A DNA stretch of 64,000 nt. It comes from Gordonia sputi NBRC 100414 (GTDB lineage Bacteria > Actinomycetota > Actinomycetes > Mycobacteriales > Mycobacteriaceae). The translations under genes were made by a program, and so were the position numbers. The notes under the pieces were generated by a model. It did not search any database, was not told the origin of the DNA, and saw only the letters and a list, made by a program, of their open reading frames with translations. Shown in pieces: positions 7,697 through 16,009 of the stretch (position 1 is the first letter of the stretch; every line of letters begins with the position of its first letter). The stretch spans positions 62,001-126,000 of the forward strand of contig NZ_BAFC01000059.1 of NCBI RefSeq assembly GCF_000248055.1. Direction: 5' to 3'.

Positions 7697-9607
7697 GTGG
7701 GGCGGGGGTGGCGGCACGTGAACAGCAACAGCGATAGTGGAAACGGCCGTGCGCCTTCGGCTTTGGCCACGGCGGCGGTGGGGTCTGCGGATGCGGTGGT
7801 GGCGGAGAAACTGTCACGCCTCGCTGCGGTGTTGGATGAGTTGGCTGCCGTGGATGTGTCGTTGGTGTCCGACGACGTGCTCGTCGAAGCCACGATTGAG
7901 GCCGAACGCCTGGCGTTGCGGACGGCGGGCGCGGTCACGGATCGCTTGGTCGTGGAGGCCTCTGACCGGGATCTGCCCCACTCGTTGGGTTTCCGCGATA
8001 TTCGGAATTTCATGGGACAACGTCTGCATATTGGCGATCCGGCCGCCCGGCATCGGGTGATCGCCGCGACCGGATCGTTCACCACGATCTGCGGCGACCG
8101 ACTCCCACCGTCGTGTCCGACTTTGGCCGGCTACGTCGTGGAAGGTCGGGTCGCTGGCGCACACGTCCGCGCGGTGTTGGAGGTGTTGGAGGCGATCCCC
8201 GGTGAGGTGTCGGCGGAGACGAAAGCTGCCGCCGAAGCACAGATGGCCGGGTATGCGGTCCAGTTCACCCCCGCCGAAATCACCAATTTGGGTTCACGAT
8301 TGTTGGCGCATCTGGATCCGGATGGGACGCTCACCAACCCGAAAGACCGCAAACGTCGACGCCGCTTGTGGGTGAACCGGCAAAACGCGCAACTCATGTC
8401 GCGGTTGACCGCGGATTTGGATCCGATCGCCCGCGCACGCCTCGATGCGGTGCTCGACTCGTGGGCCAAACCCGGCATGAACAACCCCGACGATCCCGAC
8501 TCACCCGTGGGTCCGATCACCACTGCCAACGCCGAACAGGTGGCTGCGGCGGCGCTGTTGGATCAACGCTCACCCGCCCAACGCAACCATGACGCCTTCT
8601 CCGCCCTCCTCGGGCAGGTACTCGAATCCGGGATGTTGGGTAATACGCATCGAGGGTTGCCGATCCAGGTGATCGTCACCACCAGCCTGCACGAGTTGGA
8701 AGCACAAGCGGGGATCGCGCAGACCACATCCGGAACACTCCTCCCGATCCAAGACGTGATCGAGATGGCCGCTTCCGCCGGTGCCAGTCAGTATTTGGCG
8801 GTGTTCGGTGAGCACACCAGTGTGCCGCTCTACCTGGGTCGGTCGAAGCGGATCGCCACGTTGGGGCAACGGTTGGCGTCGTTCGCCTCACCCGGCGGCA
8901 AAATGTGTTCCGCCCCCGGCTGCAACCAACCCGCCTCACGGGTGCAGATGCATCACGCCGCGAAAGACTGGGCCGACGGCGGGTTGACCGATATTGACCA
9001 GTTGGTGCCCGCGTGTGATGTACACAACCGCAGGGTTGGGCCGAAACCTGGCCAGTTCACCACCCGCATGATCACCGACGGACCCGACACCGGCCGGGTT
9101 GCGTGGCGGCTCAACGCCAAACCGGGGATGCCGGCCAATCCGGAACGCATCAACCGCGTCGCCGACGTCAAAGCCGATTTCCACGACTACCTCGCTGCCG
9201 AACACATCAGCAACGAAGCCGCCGCCACAGCACGCGCGGGCGGGACGGGCACAGGCGCGACGGTTACCGAGATCGGCGCGCGAGCCCCGGGTTCAACGGA
9301 CGCGGAGATCGTCGCGGACGCAGTCGGTGCCTGGATGGTGTCGCCTTCGACGCCAAGTGCGCCGAGGGCGAATGAGTCGACGTTGACCGGCGTCGAGCTC
9401 GCGTTGGCGGGTTCGATGCGCCTGACCGGTGCCCCACCGCTCAGCGCGCGGGTCGACATCCAATGGAACCTCGCTGATCCACCCGAGCCCGAGCCGCCCA
9501 CAGACCCCGACGCGCCAACTGGTCCGGCCCCACCAGCCAGCCCCTGGTGGCTCGGCGACGTCGACCCACCAGGAGGCGTCGACCCACCGCTGGCAGACGC
9601 AGCCTGA
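7697..9607 (+). CDS. DUF222 / HNH endonuclease-domain protein (13E12 repeat family)
   Basis: The protein is 636 residues from the GTG at 7697, or 629 from the GTG at 7718; neither start is decisive. The N-terminal two thirds is the DUF222 region. The HNH module follows: MCSAPGCNQPASRVQMHHAAKDW, then DQLVPACDVHNRRV, giving the Cys pairs, HH and HN residues. The C-terminal tail is Pro-rich. In M. tuberculosis, members are called 13E12 proteins and several are reported as LexA-regulated. Codon use differs visibly from neighbours (many TTG Leu and GTG Val codons). Direct repeats follow the stop. Nuclease activity is a family inference. Confidence 0.9.
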   Translation: MGRGWRHVNSNSDSGNGRAPSALATAAVGSADAVVAEKLSRLAAVLDELAAVDVSLVSDDVLVEATIEAERLALRTAGAVTDRLVVEASDRDLPHSLGFRDIRNFMGQRLHIGDPAARHRVIAATGSFTTICGDRLPPSCPTLAGYVVEGRVAGAHVRAVLEVLEAIPGEVSAETKAAAEAQMAGYAVQFTPAEITNLGSRLLAHLDPDGTLTNPKDRKRRRRLWVNRQNAQLMSRLTADLDPIARARLDAVLDSWAKPGMNNPDDPDSPVGPITTANAEQVAAAALLDQRSPAQRNHDAFSALLGQVLESGMLGNTHRGLPIQVIVTTSLHELEAQAGIAQTTSGTLLPIQDVIEMAASAGASQYLAVFGEHTSVPLYLGRSKRIATLGQRLASFASPGGKMCSAPGCNQPASRVQMHHAAKDWADGGLTDIDQLVPACDVHNRRVGPKPGQFTTRMITDGPDTGRVAWRLNAKPGMPANPERINRVADVKADFHDYLAAEHISNEAAATARAGGTGTGATVTEIGARAPGSTDAEIVADAVGAWMVSPSTPSAPRANESTLTGVELALAGSMRLTGAPPLSARVDIQWNLADPPEPEPPTDPDAPTGPAPPASPWWLGDVDPPGGVDPPLADAA

Positions 9608-9610
9608 TCG

Positions 9611-9644
9611 CCGCGCCAGCTGACCGGCCGCGCCAGCTGACCGG
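9611..9644. repeat. 17-bp tandem repeat, two copies
   Basis: CCGCGCCAGCTGACCGG is repeated head to tail immediately after the DUF222/HNH stop codon. Confidence 0.85.
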
Positions 9645-9721
9645 CCACGCCGACCCGGCCGACACGCTAGCCCAACGAACCGGGCAAACCGTCGAATCCG
9701 GCTGTGCCGCAACCGTCTACA

Positions 9722-9748
9722 CCCCGCCACCACACCCCGGTGGCGGGG
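9722..9748 (+). terminator. Hairpin downstream of the DUF222/HNH gene
   Basis: A perfect 10-bp stem (9722-9731 with 9739-9748, CCCCGCCACC/GGTGGCGGGG) has a 7-nt loop. It lies between convergent genes and lacks a T-run, so it is a probable terminator by position. Confidence 0.55.
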
Positions 9749-9751
9749 CAG

Positions 9752-9790
9752 ACGTGGTTGAGCAACGTGGTTGGGCAACGTGGTTGGGGG
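9752..9790. repeat. 13-bp tandem repeat, about three copies
   Basis: ACGTGGTTGRGCA occurs at 9752 and 9765, with a degenerate third unit at 9778. It lies in the gap between convergent genes. Confidence 0.75.
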
Positions 9791-9816
9791 CGACGAAGCC
9801 TCCTGCCCCGCTCCAA

Positions 9817-10800
9817 CTAGAGGCCGTGCTCGCCGAGCCACCCGGCCGCGAGGTCGCGTGGCTTGGTGCCCGCGTCTGCGCGTCGTGCGAGTTCGGCGAG
9901 ATCGGCGGTGGTGATCTCCCCCGCGACACGATTGATCTGCTTGACCTCGCTGCGGGTCAGCGCGGCGGTCCGGTACACCGGCACGAGATTCTGCGCCCGC
10001 GGCCCGCTCTGCGGCGACTGACTCGACGGGGCGGATGGGGTGGATGTCGTAGTCGGAGTAGCCGGGGTTTGTCCCGCGTCCTGCTGCGTCGGCACGGGAA
10101 CTCTCAGCGCCTGGATTTGTGGCGCCGCGGGGTCGATAGCGACCGCGGCGTCGAGGGCTGTCACGACGCCGACAGCCTGTGCCGTCCCGACCCGTGCGAT
10201 CACCTCGCGTGCCGATCCGACCGACTCCACCGCACCGAAGCGACAACCCTGCGCGGCAAACACGGCCATGTCGGCGGGTTGCGGACGTCCGACGACCACC
10301 ACGGGAAGCCCTTCGGGCAGTCGCCCACATTCCGATAGGTCGGTGACGTTGCTCGACTGCGCCAGCGACGTCGCGACGAAGACCTGGGGCGTTGCGCTCA
10401 CCGGCGTCGCGTCGCCCACCGAAACACCTTGGGGCAGAGAGCGATTGAGCTCGTCGTAAACCTCGTCCGACGACGTGACGGTCGACTTCGGCGCGAGCGA
10501 GGTGAGCAGTTCGCCGCTGAATGCCGGAAACAGGTCGACCCGCGCGCGATCCATCTCGTCGAGCAGTGCGGTGTCGTCGCCGCGGGCCATGTCATCTGCC
10601 ACGGGTGCACCGACGTCGCGCAGTGCTCCGGCGTAGATCTCAGCCATCACACGCAGCGCCGAGTCGTCGGCCGAACCGAGATGCAGCAGTCGACTCGACG
10701 ACGCCGAGCCGCGCGACGAATCCGAACATCCCGCGAGCACCCCGGTGACAACCATCGCAACCGCAATGATGACAGCGGTGGCCCACACACGATTCCGCAC
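9817..10800 (-). CDS. Substrate-binding lipoprotein, OpuAC/osmoprotectant-type
   Basis: The 327-residue protein has a basic N-terminus, a hydrophobic segment and the lipobox VLAGC, so it is a membrane-anchored lipoprotein. The mature part resembles periplasmic binding proteins of glycine-betaine/choline uptake systems (for example ALRVMAEIYAGALRDVGAPV and DLFPAFSGELL). A Pro/Ser/Thr linker near residues 245-270 precedes a C-terminal helical segment. No permease or ATPase gene is adjacent, so the transport role is unproven. The GTG at 10800 is chosen because TACCGT ends 7 nt before it. It is divergent from corA. Confidence 0.75.
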   Translation of the reverse strand: MRNRVWATAVIIAVAMVVTGVLAGCSDSSRGSASSSRLLHLGSADDSALRVMAEIYAGALRDVGAPVADDMARGDDTALLDEMDRARVDLFPAFSGELLTSLAPKSTVTSSDEVYDELNRSLPQGVSVGDATPVSATPQVFVATSLAQSSNVTDLSECGRLPEGLPVVVVGRPQPADMAVFAAQGCRFGAVESVGSAREVIARVGTAQAVGVVTALDAAVAIDPAAPQIQALRVPVPTQQDAGQTPATPTTTSTPSAPSSQSPQSGPRAQNLVPVYRTAALTRSEVKQINRVAGEITTADLAELARRADAGTKPRDLAAGWLGEHGL

Positions 10801-10807
10801 GGCTCTC

Positions 10808-10839
10808 ACGGTATAACGATGCCCCTGCGCGAGTAGCAT
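10808..10839. promoter_or_regulatory. Back-to-back -10 elements of the lipoprotein and corA genes
   Basis: On the minus strand TACCGT (10808-10813) lies 7 nt before the GTG at 10800. On the plus strand TAGCAT (10834-10839) lies 7 nt before the GTG at 10847. Both transcripts would begin at or next to their start codons, about 47 bp apart. Confidence 0.6.
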
Positions 10840-10846
10840 CCACCTC

Positions 10847-11923
10847 GTGCCAATGCCCAACCTCCGCCCAGGTGCACGGAACGCACGTGGTGCGCGTCCG
10901 CTCCCCCGGATTCCGGTCCCCGTCGCACGGGCGGTCGTCGACTGCGCGGTCTATGTCGACGGGATCAGGCAGCCGGGGCGTATCACCTACGCCGACGCGT
11001 TCGAGCAGGTACGTGAGAGCGGCGAGGGGTTCGTGTGGCTCGGACTCGTCGCTCCCGACGACGCGCAGATGACCGGCGTCGGCGAGGTGTTCGGCCTGCA
11101 CGAACTCGTCGTCGAGGATGCGGTGCACGCCCACCAACGTCCGAAGCTCGAGGTCTACGACGACACTCAGTTCCTCGTGCTGCGGACGGTCAAGTACGTC
11201 GAACACGAGTCGATGGAGAAGGCCAGCGAGGTGGTCGAAACCGGCGAGATCATGGTTTTCGCGGGGCGCGACTTCGTCATCACCGTCCGCCACGGCGACC
11301 ACACCCACCTCCACAATCTGCGTCGACGACTCGAAGCCCGACCGGAACGCCTCGCGCTGGGTCCCACCGCCGTACTGCACGCCATCGCCGACAAGGTCGT
11401 CGACTCCTACCTCGCCGTTTCCGAACGGATGGAGGACGACGTGGTGTCGATCGAGAGCACCGTCTTCTCGCGGCAACAGCGCTGGCTCAACATCGAGCCG
11501 GTCTACCTACTCCGGCGCGAGGTGCTCGAACTGCGCCGTGCGGTCACACCGCTTGCGGGCCCGCTGTCGCGGCTGGCTTCCGACAACACGTTGGTGCCCA
11601 AGGAGATTCGACGCCAGTTCCGCGACGTGTCCGACCACCTCAGCACCGTGATCGAGCACGTCGTCGAATACGACGAAGTCCTCAGTTCCCTGCTCGACGC
11701 CGCCGCGACGAAGGTGAGCATTCAGCAGAACAGCGACATGCGCAAGATCTCGGCATGGGTGGCCATCGCCGCGGTGCCGACAATGGTCGCAGGCCTCTAC
11801 GGGATGAACTTCGACATCCTGCCCGGCATGCACGACCGACAGGGCTTCGGCATTCTGTGCCTGGTCATGTTCCTCATCTGCGGCGGCCTGTGGGCGACGT
11901 TCCGTCGAAGTCACTGGCTGTAG
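10847..11923 (+). CDS. corA: CorA-family magnesium/cobalt transporter
   Basis: The 358-residue protein has a long N-terminal cytoplasmic domain and two C-terminal membrane helices. The first helix ends in the selectivity signature YGMNF at about residue 320; a basic tail follows the second. It forms a pentameric divalent-cation channel in the inner membrane. GTG at 10847 and ATG at 10853 are both possible; the -10-like TAGCAT 7 nt before the GTG favours 10847. In M. tuberculosis corA (Rv1239c) lies next to sugC, consistent with this neighbourhood after insertion of the genes that now separate them. Confidence 0.94.
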   Translation: MPMPNLRPGARNARGARPLPRIPVPVARAVVDCAVYVDGIRQPGRITYADAFEQVRESGEGFVWLGLVAPDDAQMTGVGEVFGLHELVVEDAVHAHQRPKLEVYDDTQFLVLRTVKYVEHESMEKASEVVETGEIMVFAGRDFVITVRHGDHTHLHNLRRRLEARPERLALGPTAVLHAIADKVVDSYLAVSERMEDDVVSIESTVFSRQQRWLNIEPVYLLRREVLELRRAVTPLAGPLSRLASDNTLVPKEIRRQFRDVSDHLSTVIEHVVEYDEVLSSLLDAAATKVSIQQNSDMRKISAWVAIAAVPTMVAGLYGMNFDILPGMHDRQGFGILCLVMFLICGGLWATFRRSHWL

Positions 11924-11989
11924 TCGGCGACGTACCTGGCTGCGTGGCCAACCTGCGCGGACGGCCCGCGCGAGGCGTGTCGCACCGGA

Positions 11990-12565
11990 TCACATGGTGG
12001 CGGGAGAACGCCTAGGGTCGGCGATGTCGATGCCCGCTTCCGCCCACGCCTCGCGCAGGGCGTCGGCTCCCTTGAGTCGCACCCAGGCGGCTTCGTTCGC
12101 GGTGATCGGGATCGTTCGCAGGAACCGCACCGGTTCCATCGGGTCGGGTAGTGCAAGCTCGCCCAGATCGTCGGCCATCGTCAGTAGCGCGGTGAACGGC
12201 GCGCCATCCCACAGGGGCTCACCGAGATCGACCAGTGCGTCCGGCGCGAGGATGAGTCCCTCGACCGCAGGCGCCGCGGCAACGGTCGCCAATCGCCGGT
12301 GCAGTCCGGGCATCGGGACCCGGTTGTGCATCCGCACCACAAGTTCGGCGCGCGGGCCGCGCAGCGGGTCGGCATGCAGGTCGCCCGGATCGGTCATCGG
12401 ATGACGGGCGCATCCGACGGTCACGAACACCACGTCGTCGTCGAGCGCGAATCGTTCGACGTCGATGGGCTCGACGCCCAGGAAGGTCACCGACGCCCGC
12501 TGTGGTTCGACGCCGAGTTCGGAGACGACGTATTCGTGCACGGTGTCGGTGACGGAAGGACTCAC
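11990..12565 (-). CDS. Suppressor-of-fused (Sufu) domain protein
   Basis: The 191-residue sequence resembles bacterial Sufu-domain proteins (VFVTVGCARHPMTDP, ELVVRMHNRVP, PFTALLTMADDLG, FLRTIPITANEAAW). In bacteria the domain has no settled role and is often found near immunity or toxin genes. The start is taken as the GTG at 12565, 8 nt after TACCGT; a TTG lies at 12574. It lies 24 bp downstream of fmdB on the same strand and could also be transcribed with it. Confidence 0.75.
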   Translation of the reverse strand: MSPSVTDTVHEYVVSELGVEPQRASVTFLGVEPIDVERFALDDDVVFVTVGCARHPMTDPGDLHADPLRGPRAELVVRMHNRVPMPGLHRRLATVAAAPAVEGLILAPDALVDLGEPLWDGAPFTALLTMADDLGELALPDPMEPVRFLRTIPITANEAAWVRLKGADALREAWAEAGIDIADPRRSPATM

Positions 12566-12589
12566 GGCACTCAACGGTAGCCGGGCGGT

Positions 12590-12877
12590 TCAGGGACGCG
12601 GTAACCGCCGGTGCAGCGGATTGGTGGTCACCGGCGTCGAACGTCGCGGCGAACCCGGGACCGACGACACAACGGCCGGTGCGTCGGCGGTCGCTCGTGT
12701 TGCGTCGTGTGCCCGCATGGCAGCACTGTCGCCGACGCCGAGCCGCGGGGCGGTCACGATTCGTCGAGCACGCTCCGAGCAGACCGGGCACTCCACGTCG
12801 TCGGGGACGGTGAGCATCGAGTGCACCTGTTCGACGTCATCGCATGCCTGCGGGCACCGGAAGACGTAGGTTGGCAT
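12590..12877 (-). CDS. FmdB-type zinc-ribbon protein
   Basis: The 95-residue protein starts MPTYVFRCPQACDD and has a second Cys pair in VECPVCSERARRI, forming the FmdB zinc ribbon. The first pair is CxxxC rather than CxxC. The C-terminal half is low-complexity. FmdB is described as a regulatory protein of formamidase expression in Methylophilus, and here it is divergent from formamidase, which supports a functional link. The ATG at 12877 is preceded by TATGGT with 6 nt spacing, fitting a leaderless message. Confidence 0.8.
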   Translation of the reverse strand: MPTYVFRCPQACDDVEQVHSMLTVPDDVECPVCSERARRIVTAPRLGVGDSAAMRAHDATRATADAPAVVSSVPGSPRRSTPVTTNPLHRRLPRP

Positions 12878-12952
12878 GTGCAGACCATAGCGCGACCTGT
12901 GCGTCGCGGAATCTTGAATGGCACTGCACCGTCGCGACATCAGGAGGCCGTC

Positions 12953-14206
12953 ATGCCGGAGTTGCTCTTCCCGTTGGACTCATCGAAGCCGTTCACCGCG
13001 CAGCAGATCGTCGGACACAATCGGTGGCATCCCGATATTCCGCCTGCGGTCACGGTGAAGCCGGGAGACACCTTCCGCGCACATTGCCGCGAGTGGTTCG
13101 ACGGCGCGATCCACAACGACGACTCGGCAGACGACATCCTCAACGCCCCGCTGAACAACGTGCACACACTCTCCGGACCGTTCGCGATTGAGGGCGCGCA
13201 GCCCGGCGACCTGCTGATCGTCGACATCCTCGACGTCGGGCCCATTCCCCAGGAGGATTCGGGTCCGCTCGCAGGTCAGGGATGGGGTTATACGGGCATC
13301 TTCGCCAAGCTCAACGGCGGTGGGTTTCTCACCGAACAGTTCCCCGACGCCTACAAGGCGATCTGGGATTTCGCCGGGCAGAGCGCGACGAGTCGCCATG
13401 TGCCGCATGTGAAGTACACCGGAATCGTGCATCCCGGCCTGATGGGCACGGCCCCGAGCCCACAGTTGCTGGCAACCTGGAATGCGCGGGAGGGCGCGCT
13501 GATCGCCACAGATCCCGAACGCGTTCCGCCACTGGCACTTCCACCCGAACCCGACGGCGCCATCCTCGGATCGCTGAGCGGTGCCGACTTCGGTCGCGTC
13601 GCCGCGGAGGCTGCGCGAACGGCACCGCCTCGCGAGAATGGCGGCAACCAGGACATCAAGAATCTCACCAAGGGCAGTCGCGTCTTCTATCCCGTCTTCG
13701 TGCCGGGCGCCAACCTGTCCTTCGGCGACCTGCATTTCTCACAGGGCGACGGCGAGATCACCTTCTGCGGGGCCATCGAGATGGGCGGTTTCATCGATCT
13801 GCACGTCGACCTGATCAAGGGCGGCATGGAGACCTACGGCGTCACCGAGAACGCGATCTTCATGCCCGGCAACACCGATCCGCAGTACTCGGAGTGGATC
13901 GCGTTCTCGGGTACATCGGTCACGCTCGACGGTGAGCAGCGCTACCTCGACTCCGACCTCGCCTACCAGCGGGCATGTCTGCACGCGATCGAGTACCTCA
14001 CGAAGTTCGGATACAGCCCGGAGCAGGCGTACCTGCTTCTCGGCTCGGCACCGATCGAGGGACGGTTGTCCGGGGTCGTCGACATTCCCAATTCCTGTGC
14101 GACCGTGTACATTCCGACCGCGATCTTCGACTTTCCGGTCGCGCCCTCCAAGGACGGCCCGGTGCGGATCGACCCGGGAATCGGCGCTCCGCACGCCAGC
14201 TTCTAA
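12953..14206 (+). CDS. fmdA: Formamidase (acetamidase/formamidase family)
   Basis: The 417-residue protein matches the FmdA/AmdA family length. Family regions seen are FRAHCREWFDGAI, GPFAIEGAQPGDLLIVDI, GQGWGYTGIF, RHVPHVKYTGIVHPGLMGTAPS, GGNQDIKNLTKGS, NLSFGDLHFSQGDGEITFCGAIEMGG and DIPNSCATVYIP. It hydrolyses formamide, and possibly acetamide, to ammonia and the acid in the cytoplasm, giving nitrogen. AGGAGG at 12942-12947 fixes the ATG at 12953. It shares a 75-bp divergent promoter region with the FmdB-like gene. Confidence 0.93.
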   Translation: MPELLFPLDSSKPFTAQQIVGHNRWHPDIPPAVTVKPGDTFRAHCREWFDGAIHNDDSADDILNAPLNNVHTLSGPFAIEGAQPGDLLIVDILDVGPIPQEDSGPLAGQGWGYTGIFAKLNGGGFLTEQFPDAYKAIWDFAGQSATSRHVPHVKYTGIVHPGLMGTAPSPQLLATWNAREGALIATDPERVPPLALPPEPDGAILGSLSGADFGRVAAEAARTAPPRENGGNQDIKNLTKGSRVFYPVFVPGANLSFGDLHFSQGDGEITFCGAIEMGGFIDLHVDLIKGGMETYGVTENAIFMPGNTDPQYSEWIAFSGTSVTLDGEQRYLDSDLAYQRACLHAIEYLTKFGYSPEQAYLLLGSAPIEGRLSGVVDIPNSCATVYIPTAIFDFPVAPSKDGPVRIDPGIGAPHASF

Positions 14207-14254
14207 AGGGCTCGGCCACGTGCACCGCGCGCCGGTTGCCCTACCCTGACACAC

Positions 14255-14941
14255 ATGGTGCGTGTCCTGGCTGTCGCCGACGAGGTGGTGGACTCACTCA
14301 CCTTCGGGGTGGGCATCGAGGGAAAACCCGACCTCATCCTCGGCGCCGGGGACCTTCCCTTCGATTATCTGGACTCTCTCATGATGCTCTGCGACGCGCC
14401 GTGCGTTTTCGTTCCGGGTAACCACGACCCAGATCTCAGTGGTTACCGACAATCCAGGACCGGCTGGGTGCGCGCCGGGCTACCGGCACGCGATCCCGGA
14501 CCGCTCGGAGCGATCAACGCCGACGGCCGCACCGTCGAAGCCGCCGGGCTGCGTATCAGTGGACTCGGCGGCTCCATCCGCTACAACGGCGGCCCCAATC
14601 AGTACACCGAAGCGCAACAGCGATGGCGCAGTTGGCGAGTCCGTATCGGCGCCCACCTGCGGCGGCGTCGACCCGATATCGTCTTGACCCATAGTCCTGC
14701 CCGTGGCGTCGGTGACGGCGACGACGCGCCGCATCGCGGTTTCGAGTGCCTCAACGGCCTGGTGTCGGACCTTCATCCGGCACTACTCGTCCACGGCCAT
14801 GTCCATCCGTTCGGCGCACATCCTCAGGACAAGATCGTCGGCAAGGACACCGTGTCGATGAACGTGGTCGGATACTGCCAGTTCGACATCGAGCCCGAGA
14901 GCCGCGACTTCACGATCGTGAGGCGACGATATGGCGCGTGA
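14255..14941 (+). CDS. Calcineurin-like metallophosphoesterase
   Basis: The 228-residue protein carries most metallophosphoesterase motifs: GAGDLPFDY (GD), GNHDPD, a histidine in LTHSPARGVGDG and HGHVHP near the C-terminus. The first motif reads VADEVVD instead of the usual D-x-H, so one metal ligand appears replaced. TACCCT lies 7 nt before the ATG, suggesting a leaderless transcript. It overlaps the next gene, a ParB-like protein, by 11 bp, so the two are probably translated together. The substrate is unknown. Confidence 0.85.
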   Translation: MVRVLAVADEVVDSLTFGVGIEGKPDLILGAGDLPFDYLDSLMMLCDAPCVFVPGNHDPDLSGYRQSRTGWVRAGLPARDPGPLGAINADGRTVEAAGLRISGLGGSIRYNGGPNQYTEAQQRWRSWRVRIGAHLRRRRPDIVLTHSPARGVGDGDDAPHRGFECLNGLVSDLHPALLVHGHVHPFGAHPQDKIVGKDTVSMNVVGYCQFDIEPESRDFTIVRRRYGA

Positions 14942-15788
14942 CACCGGATTTCCCGACGCCGACGCCGAGAACGACTTCGCCCGCATGCGACGTCAGGCCG
15001 AACTCGCCCGTCTCACACACTGGTTCACCCGCCAACCCGCCGACGTCAACACGATCCTGCCGTTCGACGAAGTCGTGCGCGCACTCGGCAGAACCGGCGA
15101 GACCAACCTGGGTCTGCAGCAGGTCAACGTGCGTGACATCGTCGGAAGTGTCGACCGGACAAAGGATTTCGACAAGTACTTCCGGCCGACGTCGTCGCGC
15201 ATCCGGCAACGTTGGCAACGTCTTGCCGCCGCGCAGCGTCGGGGAGAGTCGGTCCCGCCGGTACTGCTGTACAAGATCGGGTCGATGTACTTCGTGATCG
15301 ACGGCCATCACCGCGTCTCGATCGCGATCGCCCGCCATGTCGAGACGATCGACGCCTACGTCACCGAAATCCACACACGCATCACACCTGACGGCATCAA
15401 CGCGCCGTCGGACCTCGTACTCAAAGACCACCGCCGACTCTTTCTCGCACGCGTTCCCCTCACGGGAGCGCAGGCCGATGCCGTGCGCCTGTCCGACCCG
15501 TTCGCCTACGCCGAACTCGCAGAGGCGGTCGAGGCGTGGGGTTTTCGGCTCAGCCAGGAGGTCGGAGAGTTCCTGAGCAGACCGGAAGTCGCGCGCCGGT
15601 GGTTCGGTGAGGAGTTTCTACCGGTCGTCCGAATGGCACGCCGCGCCGAGGTCCGGCCGGACATCACCGACGACGCCGAGCTCTACATGTGGGTCGCGGG
15701 CGAGCGCTATCGCCTTGTGCGCAGGCACATCTGGGACGACGAGATCATCGAGGAGCTTCGCGAGCAGTCGCGCCGCCGCCGGCGGTAG
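14931..15788 (+). CDS. ParB N-terminal-like domain protein, function unknown
   Basis: The 285-residue protein has a ParB/sulfiredoxin-like core at about residues 75-135, with VPPVLLYKIGSMYFVIDGHHRVSIAIA holding the family's G-H-H-R motif. No helix-turn-helix characteristic of chromosome-partition ParB is evident. The C-terminal half is helical and ends in an Arg-rich tail. It overlaps the metallophosphoesterase gene by 11 bp. The motif can indicate nucleotide binding or hydrolysis; the actual role is unknown. A repeat array begins right after its stop codon. Confidence 0.75.
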   Translation: MARDTGFPDADAENDFARMRRQAELARLTHWFTRQPADVNTILPFDEVVRALGRTGETNLGLQQVNVRDIVGSVDRTKDFDKYFRPTSSRIRQRWQRLAAAQRRGESVPPVLLYKIGSMYFVIDGHHRVSIAIARHVETIDAYVTEIHTRITPDGINAPSDLVLKDHRRLFLARVPLTGAQADAVRLSDPFAYAELAEAVEAWGFRLSQEVGEFLSRPEVARRWFGEEFLPVVRMARRAEVRPDITDDAELYMWVAGERYRLVRRHIWDDEIIEELREQSRRRRR

Positions 15789-16009
15789 TGGTCTCGACAG
15801 GCTCGACCAGCGGGTTGGCGCTCGAGCAGCGGTGGTCTCGACAAGCTCGAGCAGCGGGTCGGCGCTCGAGCAGCGGGTTGGCGCTCGACCAGCGGTGGTC
15901 TCGACAAGCTCGACCAGCGGGCTGACGCTCGACCAGCGGTGGACGCGCGACCAGCGGAAAACCCCGCTGATCGAGCAGGGCACGAGCGAAGCGAGTACCC
16001 GTGTCGAGA
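15789..16009. repeat. Compound intergenic repeat array between convergent genes
   Basis: Three 25-bp copies of TGGTCTCGACARGCTCGASCAGCGG (from 15789, 15833 and 15896) are separated by 18-bp units of the type TTGGCGCTCGASCAGCGG (about five, 15815-15957). From 15965 an inverted, interrupted counterpart (CCGCTGATCGAGC...TGTCGAGATCACC) runs into the sugC stop codon. Related elements are common between actinobacterial genes. The array could fold as a long hairpin and act as a bidirectional terminator. Confidence 0.8.

Noticed and set aside
7697-9607. DUF222/HNH gene as an intron-encoded or insertion-sequence nuclease
   Set aside because: No terminal inverted repeats, target duplications or interrupted host gene were seen around it.
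15789-15960. CRISPR array
   Set aside because: Units are 18 and 25 bp and nearly contiguous, spacers are not unique, and no cas genes are present. An intergenic repeat explains it better.
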